The notes under the pieces: generated by a model
The model's database searches: none
Told to the model about the DNA's origin: nothing
Seen by the model: only the letters and a program-made list of their open reading frames with translations
Program-made: the position numbers and the translations under genes
In this document: piece after piece, positions 33,901 to 46,500 of the stretch
Position numbering within the stretch: the first letter of the stretch is position 1
How the letters are laid out: each line of letters opens with the position of its first letter
Assembly (NCBI GenBank): GCA_964017155.1
Contig: OZ024857.1
Coordinates: 25,226,155 to 25,290,154 of the forward strand
From: Oasisia sp. SBJ-2009
Taxonomy: Eukaryota; Annelida; Polychaeta; Sabellida; Siboglinidae
Length of the DNA: 64,000 bases
Direction: 5' to 3'

Positions 33901-34262
33901 ACCACAATGAACACACTCTACACAGACACAGGGCATCACCAACAACAGTGAACACACTCTACACAAACACAGGGCATCACAAACCACAATGAACACACTC
34001 TACACAGACACAGGGTATCACCAACAACAGTGAACACACTACACAGACACAGGGCATCACCAACAACAGTGAACACACTCTACACAGACACAGGGCATCA
34101 CCAACAACAGTGAACACACTCTACACAGACACAGGGCATCACCAACAACAGTGAACACACTCTACACAGACACAGGGCATCACCAACAACAGTGAACACA
34201 CTTCACAGACACAAGACGCCAGCAAACACAGTGAACACACTCCAGACAGACACAAGGAATTA
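27991..34262. repeat. Satellite array 1 (39-41 bp monomers, higher-order units)
   Basis: The monomer core is CAGTGAACACACT followed by CAGACACAGGGCATCACMAAC. A 39-bp and a 41-bp type alternate as an 80-bp dimer near the start of each higher-order unit; 41-bp monomers follow. A marker block (GACGCCAGCAAACAG, then GGAATTATCAGCTATAG and CAAGCCTTGTTTCAC) opens each new unit; markers stand at 28,909, 30,181, 30,764, 32,036 and 33,191, spacing 1,272, 583, 1,272 and 1,155. The + strand is A/C-rich with few T runs. Open frames up to 98 codons arise on both strands but shift with the 80-bp period, so no protein is encoded. Confidence 0.95.
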
Positions 34263-34520
34263 TCAGCTATTGTCAAGCCTTGTTTCACTCATTCCTCTAG
34301 GTTTCTGTCTGACAGCAGCCATGAATGATCTGTGCTGTGTTACAGATGGAGGAGTCTGGGAGAAACATCTCGTTCCAGTGTACATCAGCATCGGGTTATG
34401 TGAGTTGAGAGGCTATTCACATTATGCTTATCCTGCCTATAAAGTCACACCAAAGCAATGAAGTAGCATACTACTGCAGTAGGGTAATTCCATATCACAT
34501 GAATATTGTTTGGCAATTTT
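34263..34520 (+). repeat. Right spacer, macro-unit 1 (contains exon-like segment)
   Basis: Starts with TCAGCTATTGTCAAGCCTTG, the parent of the marker inside every higher-order unit. It carries the 99-bp exon-like segment and ends at GTTTGGCAATTTT, where the next left spacer begins. Identical or nearly so in the spacers at 39,062, 42,007 and 49,117. Confidence 0.9.
34301..34399 (+). CDS. Exon-like segment, copy 1 (99 bp, phase 1-1), unidentified protein
   Basis: A pyrimidine-rich acceptor (CATTCCTCTAG) precedes 99 bases that are open in one frame and end at a GTGAGT donor. Read with two bases completing a codon at the start and one base left at the end, it encodes 32 full codons with a compact, mixed composition (it includes LTAAMNDLCCVTDGG and WEKHLVPVYISIG). 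I cannot name the family; the pattern would suit a helical-repeat or HEAT-like segment, which is only an impression. Because 99 is a multiple of three and both phases are 1, any number of copies could be spliced in tandem without a frameshift. The satellite ends about 38 bases before the exon. The phase fits the candidate first exon at 19,027. Confidence 0.55.
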
Positions 34521-35760
34521 GTTTTTTGCGAATGCTTGTATTTTCCATATTTTATAAAATGGCATTCTTCGCAGAATAATTAAGTCAGCATTATATTTCA
34601 AATGTGTAATCATATTGCAATTCATTCCCCTTCGATAACAGTGTTCGTCATAAACTCGATTTGAAAATGTTATCAAAGTCTGAATTACTGAAGTTCGACA
34701 TAGCGACATCGTTTAGTAATTACAACGAAGCTAAAAACCACCAACCGCGTCATCGAGCCGCGCAGTAATATTTGTTTGTAACAAAATAGACAGCTCAAAA
34801 GTGAGCATGTAATCATAGAAACTGTTGGCAGACACATTGATTTAGACAATTTGTGTGTTCTTCCATGATTTTCATCCCTGCAGCAAATGTTTGAATTTAA
34901 TCTTATTGGCTGAAAATATATTCACTGCATGACAAGCAGTACCGGAAATGGAGTTTGACGCTGAGTTCGACTACAAAACTGCATGGCAATTGATGCTATA
35001 TATACACGAAAATAGCCTGCATTACAAAATATTGACGGTTGCCAATGAAACTTCAATGTTATTACATGCGAACCGCTGAAATAAACAGCCATTATTCGAT
35101 GACACAGTTTTGCGGTGCGCAGTTTAAATGTATGTACTCAGGTTGGTTCGGGCGTTCTGGCCATGAAAGGGACTCGGGTTGATTTGGTCATTCTGACCAC
35201 GAGAGGGTTAATAGTCATGTACAATACGTCACTGATTAACAAAAAATCTTGACCAAATTTGCCATGCATGTTTATTAGCAAATATGAACTTACAATTCAT
35301 TTGCATTTATTCTAATCCACCGAACTCATTTGCATGTATTCTTGTCCACCGTATTGCATGTCATAACATGCAGGTAACAACTATTGAAAAAATCCATGAC
35401 TGTATCTTGTATAGTTTTCTGTTTAATTTTGTATGTATATAGAACATAATTATGCCAAAAATACAATGTTAAGAAAAATGCAAGAAAACAATTTAAAACA
35501 TGTTGTAAAGTTGATGTGTCAGCATACACCAATCATTTCCCATCAAGCATCTTAATGTGTTCAATGTGTCTGTGACACTTGACAAATGTTTGCTGTCCAC
35601 AGGGAATGTGTCCAGAGATAGCCAGATCAATATCAATGCATATTGGTATATTGAGCTTAACTATATTATATAGGCTTTTTTAATGTGTTAAACAGAACAG
35701 CACACTTCTTAATGAAGTTAGACCTAAATGTAATAAAAGCAAGACACAACCAATCACAAT
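34521..35760. repeat. Left spacer, macro-unit 2
   Basis: Same 1,240 bases as in unit 1 with a few substitutions. It shares TTATTAGCAAAT (near 35,273) with unit 3, where units 1, 4 and 5 have TTATTAACAAAT. Confidence 0.92.
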
Positions 35761-38700
35761 GAACTGGCCACTGAACACACTGCAGACACAGGGCATCACA
35801 AACAACATGAACACACTCCACACAGACAGGGCATCACAAACCACAGTAAACACACTACACAGACACAAGGCGTCAACAACCACAGTGAACACACTCCACA
35901 CAGACACAGGGCATCACCAACCACAGTGAACACACTACACAGACACAAGGCATCAACAACAATAGTGAACACACCCCACACAGACACAGGGCATCACAAA
36001 CCACAGTGAACACATTACACAGACACAAGGCATCAACAACCACAGTGAACACACTCCACTCAGACACAGGGCATCGGGCAACCACAGTGAACACACTACA
36101 CAGACACAAGGCGTCAACAACAACAGTGAACACACTCCATGCAGACACAGGACATCACAAACCACAGTGAACACACTACACAGACACAAGGCGTCAACAA
36201 CCACAGTGAACACACTCCATGCAGACACAGGACATCACAAACCACAGTGAACACACTACACAGACACAAGGTATCAGCAACCACAGTGAACACACTCCAT
36301 GCAGACACAGGGCATCACAAACCACAGTGAACACACTACACAGACACAAGGCGTCAACAACCACAGTGAACACACTCCATGCAGACACAGGACATCACAA
36401 ACCACAGTGAACACACTCTACACAGACACAAGGCATCACCAACAACAGTGAACACACTACACAGACACAGGACATCACCAACAACAGTGAACACACTACA
36501 CACAGACACAGGGCATCACCAACAACAGTGAACACACTCTACACAAACACAGGGCATCACCAACAACAGTGAACACACTCCACACAAACACAGGGCATCA
36601 CCAACAACAGTGAACACACTTCACAGACACAAGACGCCAGCAAACAGTGAACACACTCCATACAGACTCAGGGCATCACCAACAACAGTGAACACACTAC
36701 ACACAAACACAGGACATCACCAACAACAGTGAACACACTTCACAGACACAAGACGCCAGCAAACAGTGAACACACTTCACAGACACAAGACGCCAGCAAA
36801 CAGTGAACACACTCCAGACAGACAAAAGGAATTATCAGCTATAGTCAAGCCTTGTTTCACACAGTGAACGCACTCCACTCAGACACAGGGCATCGGGCAA
36901 CCACAGTGAATACACTACACAGACACAAGGCGTCAACAACAACAGTGAACACACTCCATGCAGACACAGGACATCACAAACCACAGTGAACACACTACAC
37001 AGACACAAGGTATCAGCAACCACAGTGAACACACTCCATGCAGACACAGGGCATCACAAACCACAGTGAACACACTACACAGACACAAGGCGTCAACAAC
37101 CACAGTGAACACACTCCATGCAGACACAGGACATCACAAACCACAGTGAACACACTCTACACAGACACAAGGCATCACCAACAACAGTGAACACACTACA
37201 CAGACACAGGACATCACCAACAACAGTGAACACACTGCATACAGACTCAGGGCATCACCAACAACAGTGAACACACTACACACAAACACAGGACATCACC
37301 AACAACAGTGAACACACTACACACAAACACAGGACATCACCAACAACAGTGAACACACTGCATACAGACTCAGGCCATCACCAACAACAGTGAACACACT
37401 CTACACAGACACAGGGCATCACAAACCACAGTAAACACACTACACACAAACACAGGGCATCACAAACCACAATGAACACACTCTACACAGACACAGGGCA
37501 TCACCAACAACAGTGAACACACTCTACACAAACACAGGGCATCACAAACCACAATGAACACACTCTACACAGACACAGGGTATCACCAACAACAGTGAAC
37601 ACACTACACAGACACAGGGCATCATCAACAACAGTGAACACACTCTACACAGACACAGGGCATCACCAACAACAGTGAACACACTCTACACAGACACAGG
37701 GCATCACCAACAACAGTGAACACACTCTACACAGACACAGGGCATCACCAACAACAGTGAACACACTCTACACAGACACAGGGCATCACCAACAACAGTG
37801 AACACACTACACACAGACACAGGGCATCACCAACAACAGTGAACACACTCTACACAAACACAGGGCATCACCATCAACAGTGAACACACTCCACACAAAC
37901 ACAGGGCATCACCAACAACAGTGAACACACTTCACAGACACAAGACGCCAGCAAACAGTGAACACACTCCAGACAGACAAAAGGAATTATCAGCTATAGT
38001 CAAGCCTTGTTTCACACAGTGAACACACTCCACTCAGACACAGGGCATCGGGCAACCACAGTGAACACACTACACAGACACAAGGCGTCAACAACAACAG
38101 TGAACACACTCCATGCAGACACAGGACACACAAACCACAGTGAACACACTACACAGACACAAGGCGTCAACAACCACAGTGAACACACTCCATGCAGACA
38201 CAGGACATCACAAACCACAGTGAACACACTACACAGACACAAGGTATCAGCAACCACAGTGAACACACTCCATGCAGACACAGGGCATCACAAACCACAG
38301 TGAACACACTACACAGACACAAGGCGTCAACAACCACAGTGAACACACTCCATGCAGACACAGGACATCACAAACCACAGTGAACACACTCTACACAGAC
38401 ACAAGGCATCACCAACAACAGTGAACACACTACACAGACACAGGACATCACCAACAACAGTGAACACACTGCATACAGACTCAGGGCATCACCAACAACA
38501 GTGAACACACTACACACAAACACAGGACATCACCAACAACAGTGAACACACTACACACAAACACAGGACATCACCAACAACAGTGAACACACTGCATACA
38601 GACTCAGGCCATCACCAACAACAGTGAACACACTCTACACAGACACAGGGCATCACAAACCACAGTAAACACACTACACACAAACACAGGGCATCACAAA

Positions 38701-39061
38701 CCACAATGAACACACTCTACACAGACACAGGGCATCACCAACAACAGTGAACACACTCTACACAAACACAGGGCATCACAAACCACAATGAACACACTCT
38801 ACACAGACACAGGGTATCACCAACAACAGTGAACACACTACACAGACACAGGGCATCACCAACAACAGTGAACACACTCTACACAGACACAGGGCATCAC
38901 CAACAACAGTGAACACACTCTACACAGACACAGGGCATCACCAACAACAGTGAACACACTCTACACAGACACAGGGCATCACCAACAACAGTGAACACAC
39001 TTCACAGACACAAGACGCCAGCAAACACAGTGAACACACTCCAGACAGACACAAGGAATTA
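35761..39061. repeat. Satellite array 2
   Basis: Same monomers and markers as array 1; markers at 36,835 and 37,990 (spacing 1,155). A private junction near 36,655, where GCCAGCAAACAG leads into CTCCATACAGACTC, is shared only with array 3, pointing to a common parent. Confidence 0.95.
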
Positions 39062-39319
39062 TCAGCTATTGTCAAGCCTTGTTTCACTCATTCCTCTAGG
39101 TTTCTGTCTGACAGCAGCCATGAATGATCTGTGCTGTGTTACAGATGGAGGAGTCTGGGAGAAACATCTCGTTCCAGTGTACATCAGCATCGGGTTATGT
39201 GAGTTGAGAGGCTATTCACATTATGCTTATCCTGCCTATAAAGTCACACCAAAGCAATGAAGTAGCATACTACTGCAGTAGGGTAATTCCATATCACATG
39301 AATATTGTTTCGCAATTTT
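39062..39319 (+). repeat. Right spacer, macro-unit 2
   Basis: Same as the first right spacer except a private change near its end (GTTTCGCAA where the others have GTTTGGCAA). Confidence 0.9.
39100..39198 (+). CDS. Exon-like segment, copy 2
   Basis: Identical in sequence to the segment at 34,301-34,399, including acceptor and donor. Absence of any substitution over the exon in four copies fits a very recent duplication rather than proving selection, since the surrounding spacer is almost as uniform. Confidence 0.55.
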
Positions 39320-40559
39320 GTTTTTTGCGAATGCTTGTATTTTCCATATTTTATAAAATGGCATTCTTCGCAGAATAATTAAGTCAGCATTATATTTCAA
39401 ATGTGTAATCATATTGCAATTCATTCCCCTTCGATAACAGTGTTCGTCATAAACTCGATTTGAAAATGTTATCAAAGTCTGAATTACTGAAGTTCGACAT
39501 AGCGACATCGTTTAGTAATTACAACGAAGCTAAAAACCACCAACCGCGTCATCGAGCCGCGCAGTAATATTTGTTTGTAACAAAATAGACAGCTCAAAAG
39601 TGAGCATGTAATCATAGAAACTGTTGGCAGACACATTGATTTAGACAATTTGTGTGTTCTTCCATGATTTTCATCCCTGCAGCAAATGTTTGAATTTAAT
39701 CTTATTGGCTGAAAATATATTCACTGCATGACAAGCAGTACCGGAAATGGAGTTTGACGCTGAGTTCGACTACAAAACTGCATGGCAATTGATGCTATAT
39801 ATACACGAAAATAGCCTGCATTACAAAATATTGACGGTTGCCAATGAAACTTCAATGTTATTACATGCGAACCGCTGAAATAAACAGCCATTATTCGATG
39901 ACACAGTTTTGCGGTGCGCAGTTTAAATGTATGTACTCAGGTTGGTTCGGGCGTTCTGGCCATGAAAGGGACTCGGGTTGATTTGGTCATTCTGACCACG
40001 AGAGGGTTAATAGTCATGTACAATACGTCACTGATTAACAAAAAATCTTGACCAAATTTGCCATGCATGTTTATTAGCAAATATGAACTTACAATTCATT
40101 TGCATTTATTCTAATCCACCGAACTCATTTGCATGTATTCTTGTCCACCGTATTGCATGTCATAACATGCAGGTAACAACTATTGAAAAAATCCATGACT
40201 GTATCTTGTATAGTTTTCTGTTTAATTTTGTATGTATATAGAACATAATTATGCCAAAAATACAATGTTAAGAAAAATGCAAGAAAACAATTTAAAACAT
40301 GTTGTAAAGTTGATGTGTCAGCATACACCAATCATTTCCCATCAAGCATCTTAATGTGTTCAATGTGTCTGTGACACTTGACAAATGTTTGCTGTCCACA
40401 GGGAATGTGTCCAGAGATAGCCAGATCAATATCAATGCATATTGGTATATTGAGCTTAACTATATTATATAGGCTTTTTTAATGTGTTAAACAGAACAGC
40501 ACACTTCTTAATGAAGTTAGACCTAAATGTAATAAAAGCAAGACACAACCAATCACAAT
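39320..40559. repeat. Left spacer, macro-unit 3
   Basis: Nearly identical to the left spacer of unit 2, including the TTATTAGCAAAT variant. Confidence 0.92.
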
Positions 40560-42006
40560 GAACTGGCCACTGAACACACTGCAGACACAGGGCATCACAA
40601 ACAACATGAACACACTCCACACAGACAGGGCATCACAAACCACAGTAAACACACTACACAGACACAAGGCGTCAACAACCACAGTGAACACACTCCACAC
40701 AGACACAGGGCATCACCAACCACAGTGAACACACTACACAGACACAAGGCATCAACAACAATAGTGAACACACCCCACACAGACACAGGGCATCACAAAC
40801 CACAGTGAACACATTACACAGACACAAGGCATCAACAACCACAGTGAACACACTCCACTCAGACACAGGGCATCGGGCAACCACAGTGAACACACTACAC
40901 AGACACAAGGCGTCAACAACAACAGTGAACACACTCCATGCAGACACAGGACATCACAAACCACAGTGAACACACTACACAGACACAAGGCGTCAACAAC
41001 CACAGTGAACACACTCCATGCAGACACAGGACATCACAAACCACAGTGAACACACTACACAGACACAAGGTATCAGCAACCACAGTGAACACACTCCATG
41101 CAGACACAGGGCATCACAAACCACAGTGAACACACTACACAGACACAAGGCGTCAACAACCACAGTGAACACACTCCATGCAGACACAGGACATCACAAA
41201 CCACAGTGAACACACTCTACACAGACACAAGGCATCACCAACAACAGTGAACACACTACACAGACACAGGACATCACCAACAACAGTGAACACACTACAC
41301 ACAGACACAGGGCATCACCAACAACAGTGAACACACTCTACACAAACACAGGGCATCACCAACAACAGTGAACACACTCCACACAAACACAGGGCATCAC
41401 CAACAACAGTGAACACACTTCACAGACACAAGACGCCAGCAAACAGTGAACACACTCCATACAGACTCAGGGCATCACCAACAACAGTGAACACACTACA
41501 CACAAACACAGGACATCACCAACAACAGTGAACACACTACACACAAACACAGGACATCACCAACAACAGTGAACACACTGCATACAGACTCAGGCCATCA
41601 CCAACAACAGTGAACACACTCTACACAGACACAGGGCATCACAAACCACAGTAAACACACTACACACAAACACAGGGCATCACAAACCACAATGAACACA
41701 CTCTACACAGACACAGGGCATCACCAACAACAGTGAACACACTCTACACAAACACAGGGCATCACAAACCACAATGAACACACTCTACACAGACACAGGG
41801 TATCACCAACAACAGTGAACACACTACACAGACACAGGGCATCACCAACAACAGTGAACACACTCTACACAGACACAGGGCATCACCAACAACAGTGAAC
41901 ACACTCTACACAGACACAGGGCATCACCAACAACAGTGAACACACTTCACAGACACAAGACGCCAGCAAACACAGTGAACACACTCCAGACAGACACAAG
42001 GAATTA
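40560..42006. repeat. Satellite array 3 (shortest)
   Basis: About 1.45 kb, roughly 36 monomers, and no internal marker block, so it is a single higher-order unit between the two spacers. Shares the CTCCATACAGACTC junction (near 41,455) with array 2, from which it could derive by an internal deletion of about 1.85 kb. Confidence 0.95.
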
Positions 42007-42264
42007 TCAGCTATTGTCAAGCCTTGTTTCACTCATTCCTCTAGGTTTCTGTCTGACAGCAGCCATGAATGATCTGTGCTGTGTTACAGATGGAGGAGTC
42101 TGGGAGAAACATCTCGTTCCAGTGTACATCAGCATCGGGTTATGTGAGTTGAGAGGCTATTCACATTATGCTTATCCTGCCTATAAAGTCACACCAAAGC
42201 AATGAAGTAGCATACTACTGCAGTAGGGTAATTCCATATCACATGAATATTGTTTGGCAATTTT
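42007..42264 (+). repeat. Right spacer, macro-unit 3
   Basis: Same as right spacer 1, with GTTTGGCAA at the end, unlike spacer 2. Confidence 0.9.
42045..42143 (+). CDS. Exon-like segment, copy 3
   Basis: Identical to copy 1 with the same splice sites. Only 2,945 bases from copy 2, the shortest exon-to-exon distance in the series. Confidence 0.55.
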
Positions 42265-43504
42265 GTTTTTTGCGAATGCTTGTATTTTCCATATTTTATA
42301 AAATGGCATTCTTCGCAGAATAATTAAGTCAGCATTATATTTCAAATGTGTAATCATATTGCAATTCATTCCCCTTCGATAACAGTGTTCGTCATAAACT
42401 CGATTTGAAAATGTTATCAAAGTCTGAATTACTGAAGTTCGACATAGCGACATCGTTTAGTAATTACAACGAAGCTAAAAACCACCAACCGCGTCATCGA
42501 GCCGCGCAGTAATATTTGTTTGTAACAAAATAGACAGCTCAAAAGTGAGCATGTAATCATAGAAACTGTTGGCAGACACATTGATTTAGACAATTTGTGT
42601 GTTCTTCCATGATTTTCATCCCTGCAGCAAATGTTTGAATTTAATCTTATTGGCTGAAAATATATTCACTGCATGACAAGCAGTACCGGAAATGGAGTTT
42701 GACGCTGAGTTCGACTACAAAACTGCATGGCAATTGATGCTATATATACACGAAAATAGCCTGCATTACAAAATATTGACGGTTGCCAATGAAACTTCAA
42801 TGTTATTACATGCGAACCGCTGAAATAAACAGCCATTATTCGATGACACAGTTTTGCGGTGCGCAGTTTAAATGTATGTACTCAGGTTGGTTCGGGCGTT
42901 CTGGCCATGAAAGGGACTCGGGTTGATTTGGTCATTCTGACCACGAGAGGGTTAATAGTCATGTACAATACGTCACTGATTAACAAAAAATCTTGACCAA
43001 ATTTGCCATGCATGTTTATTAACAAATATGAACTTACAATTCATTTGCATTTATTCTAATCCACCGAACTCATTTGCATGTATTCTTGTCCACCGTATTG
43101 CATGTCATAACATGCAGGTAACAACTATTGAAAAAATCCATGACTGTATCTTGTATAGTTTTCTGTTTAATTTTGTATGTATATAGAACATAATTATGCC
43201 AAAAATACAATGTTAAGAAAAATGCAAGAAAACAATTTAAAACATGTTGTAAAGTTGATGTGTCAGCATACACCAATCATTTCCCATCAAGCATCTTAAT
43301 GTGTTCAATGTGTCTGTGACACTTGACAAATGTTTGCTGTCCACAGGGAATGTGTCCAGAGATAGCCAGATCAATATCAATGCATATTGGTATATTGAGC
43401 TTAACTATATTATATAGGCTTTTTTAATGTGTTAAACAGAACAGCACACTTCTTAATGAAGTTAGACCTAAATGTAATAAAAGCAAGACACAACCAATCA
43501 CAAT
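42265..43504. repeat. Left spacer, macro-unit 4
   Basis: Shares the derived variants of units 2-5 against unit 1, but has TTATTAACAAAT like units 1 and 5. Confidence 0.92.
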
Positions 43505-46500
43505 GAACTGGCCACTGAACACACTGCAGACACAGGGCATCACAAACAACATGAACACACTCCACACAGACAGGGCATCACAAACCACAGTAAACACACT
43601 ACACAGACACAAGGCGTCAACAACCACAGTGAACACACTCCACACAGACACAGGGCATCACCAACCACAGTGAACACACTACACAGACACAAGGCATCAA
43701 CAACAATAGTGAACACACCCCACACAGACACAGGGCATCACAAACCACAGTGAACACATTACACAGACACAAGGCATCAACAACCACAGTGAACACACTC
43801 CACTCAGACACAGGGCATCGGGCAACCACAGTGAACACACTACACAGACACAAGGCGTCAACAACAACAGTGAACACACTCCATGCAGACACAGGACATC
43901 ACAAACCACAGTGAACACACTACACAGACACAAGGCGTCAACAACCACAGTGAACACACTCCATGCAGACACAGGACATCACAAACCACAGTGAACACAC
44001 TACACAGACACAAGGTATCAGCAACCACAGTGAACACACTCCATGCAGACACAGGGCATCACAAACCACAGTGAACACACTACACAGACACAAGGCGTCA
44101 ACAACCACAGTGAACACACTCCATGCAGACACAGGACATCACAAACCACAGTGAACACACTCTACACAGACACAAGGCATCACCAACAACAGTGAACACA
44201 CTACACAGACACAGGACATCACCAACAACAGTGAACACACTACACACAGACACAGGGCATCACCAACAACAGTGAACACACTCTACACAAACACAGGGCA
44301 TCACCAACAACAGTGAACACACTCCACACAAACACAGGGCATCACCAACAACAGTGAACACACTTCACAGACACAAGACGCCAGCAAACAGTGAACACAC
44401 TCCAGACAGACAAAAGGAATTATCAGCTATAGTCAAGCCTTGTTTCACACAGTGAACACACTCCACTCAGACACAGGGTATCGGGCAACCACAGTGAACA
44501 CACTACACAGACACAAGGCGTCAACAACAACAGTGAACACACTCCATGCAGACACAGGACATCACAAACCACAGTGAACACACTACACAGACACAAGGCG
44601 TCAACAACCACAGTGAACACACTCCATGCAGACACAGGACATCACAAACCACAGTGAACACACTACACAGACACAAGGTATCAGCAACCACAGTGAACAC
44701 ACTCCATGCAGACACAGGGCATCACAAACCACAGTGAACACACTACACAGACACAAGGCGTCAACAACCACAGTGAACACACTCCATGCAGACACAGGAC
44801 ATCACAAACCACAGTGAACACACTCTACACAGACACAAGGCATCACCAACAACAGTGAACACACTACACAGACACAGGACATCACCAACAACAGTGAACA
44901 CACTGCATACAGACTCAGGGCATCACCAACAACAGTGAACACACTACACACAAACACAGGACATCACCAACAACAGTGAACACACTACACACAAACACAG
45001 GACATCACCAACAACAGTGAACACACTGCATACAGACTCAGGCCATCACCAACAACAGTGAACACACTCTACACAGACACAGGGCATCACAAACCACAGT
45101 AAACACACTACACACAAACACAGGGCATCACAAACCACAATGAACACACTCTACACAGACACAGGGCATCACCAACAACAGTGAACACACTCTACACAAA
45201 CACAGGGCATCACAAACCACAATGAACACACTCTACACAGACACAGGGTATCACCAACAACAGTGAACACACTACACAGACACAGGGCATAACCAACAAC
45301 AGTGAACACACTCTACACAGACACAGGGCATCACCAACAACAGTGAACACACTCTACACAAACACAGGGCATCACAAACCACAATGAACACACTCTACAC
45401 AGACACAGGGTATCACCAACAACAGTGAACACACTACACAGACACAGGGCATCATCAACAACAGTGAACACACTCTACACAGACACAGGGCATCACCAAC
45501 AAAAGTGAACACACTCTACACAGACACAGGGCATAACCAACAACAGTGAACACACTCTACACAGACACAGGGCATCACCAACAACAGTGAACACACTCTA
45601 CACAGACACAGGGCATCACCAACAACAGTGAACACACTACACACAGACACAGGGCATCACCAACAACAGTGAACACACTCTACACAAACACAGGGCATTA
45701 CCAACAACAGTGAACACACTCCACACAAACACAGGGCATCACCAACAACAGTGAACACACTTCACAGACACAAGACGCCAGCAAACAGTGAACACACTCC
45801 AGACAGACAAAAGGAATTATCAGCTATAGTCAAGCCTTGTTTCACACAGTGAACACACTCCACTCAGACACAGGGCATCGGGCAACCACAGTGAACACAC
45901 TACACAGACACAAGGCGTCAACAACAACAGTGAACACACTCCATGCAGACACAGGACATCACAAACCACAGTGAACACACTACACAGACACAATGTATCA
46001 GCAACCACAGTGAACACACTCCATGCAGACACAGGGCATCACAAACCACAGTGAACACACTACACAGACACAAGGCGTCAACAACCACAGTGAACACACT
46101 CCATGCAGACACAGGACATCACAAACCACAGTGAACACACTCTACACAGACACAAGGCATCACCAACAACAGTGAACACACTACACAGACACAGGACATC
46201 ACCAACAACAGTGAACACACTGCATACAGACTCAGGGCATCACCAACAACAGTGAACACACTACACACAAACACAGGACATCACCAACAACAGTGAACAC
46301 ACTACACACAAACACAGGACATCACCAACAACAGGGAACACACTGCATACAGACTCAGGCCATCACCAACAACAGTGAACACACTCTACACAGACACAGG
46401 GCATCACAAACCACAGTAAACACACTACACACAAATACAGGGCATCACAAACCACAATGAACACACTCTACACAGACACAGGGCATCACCAACAACAGTG

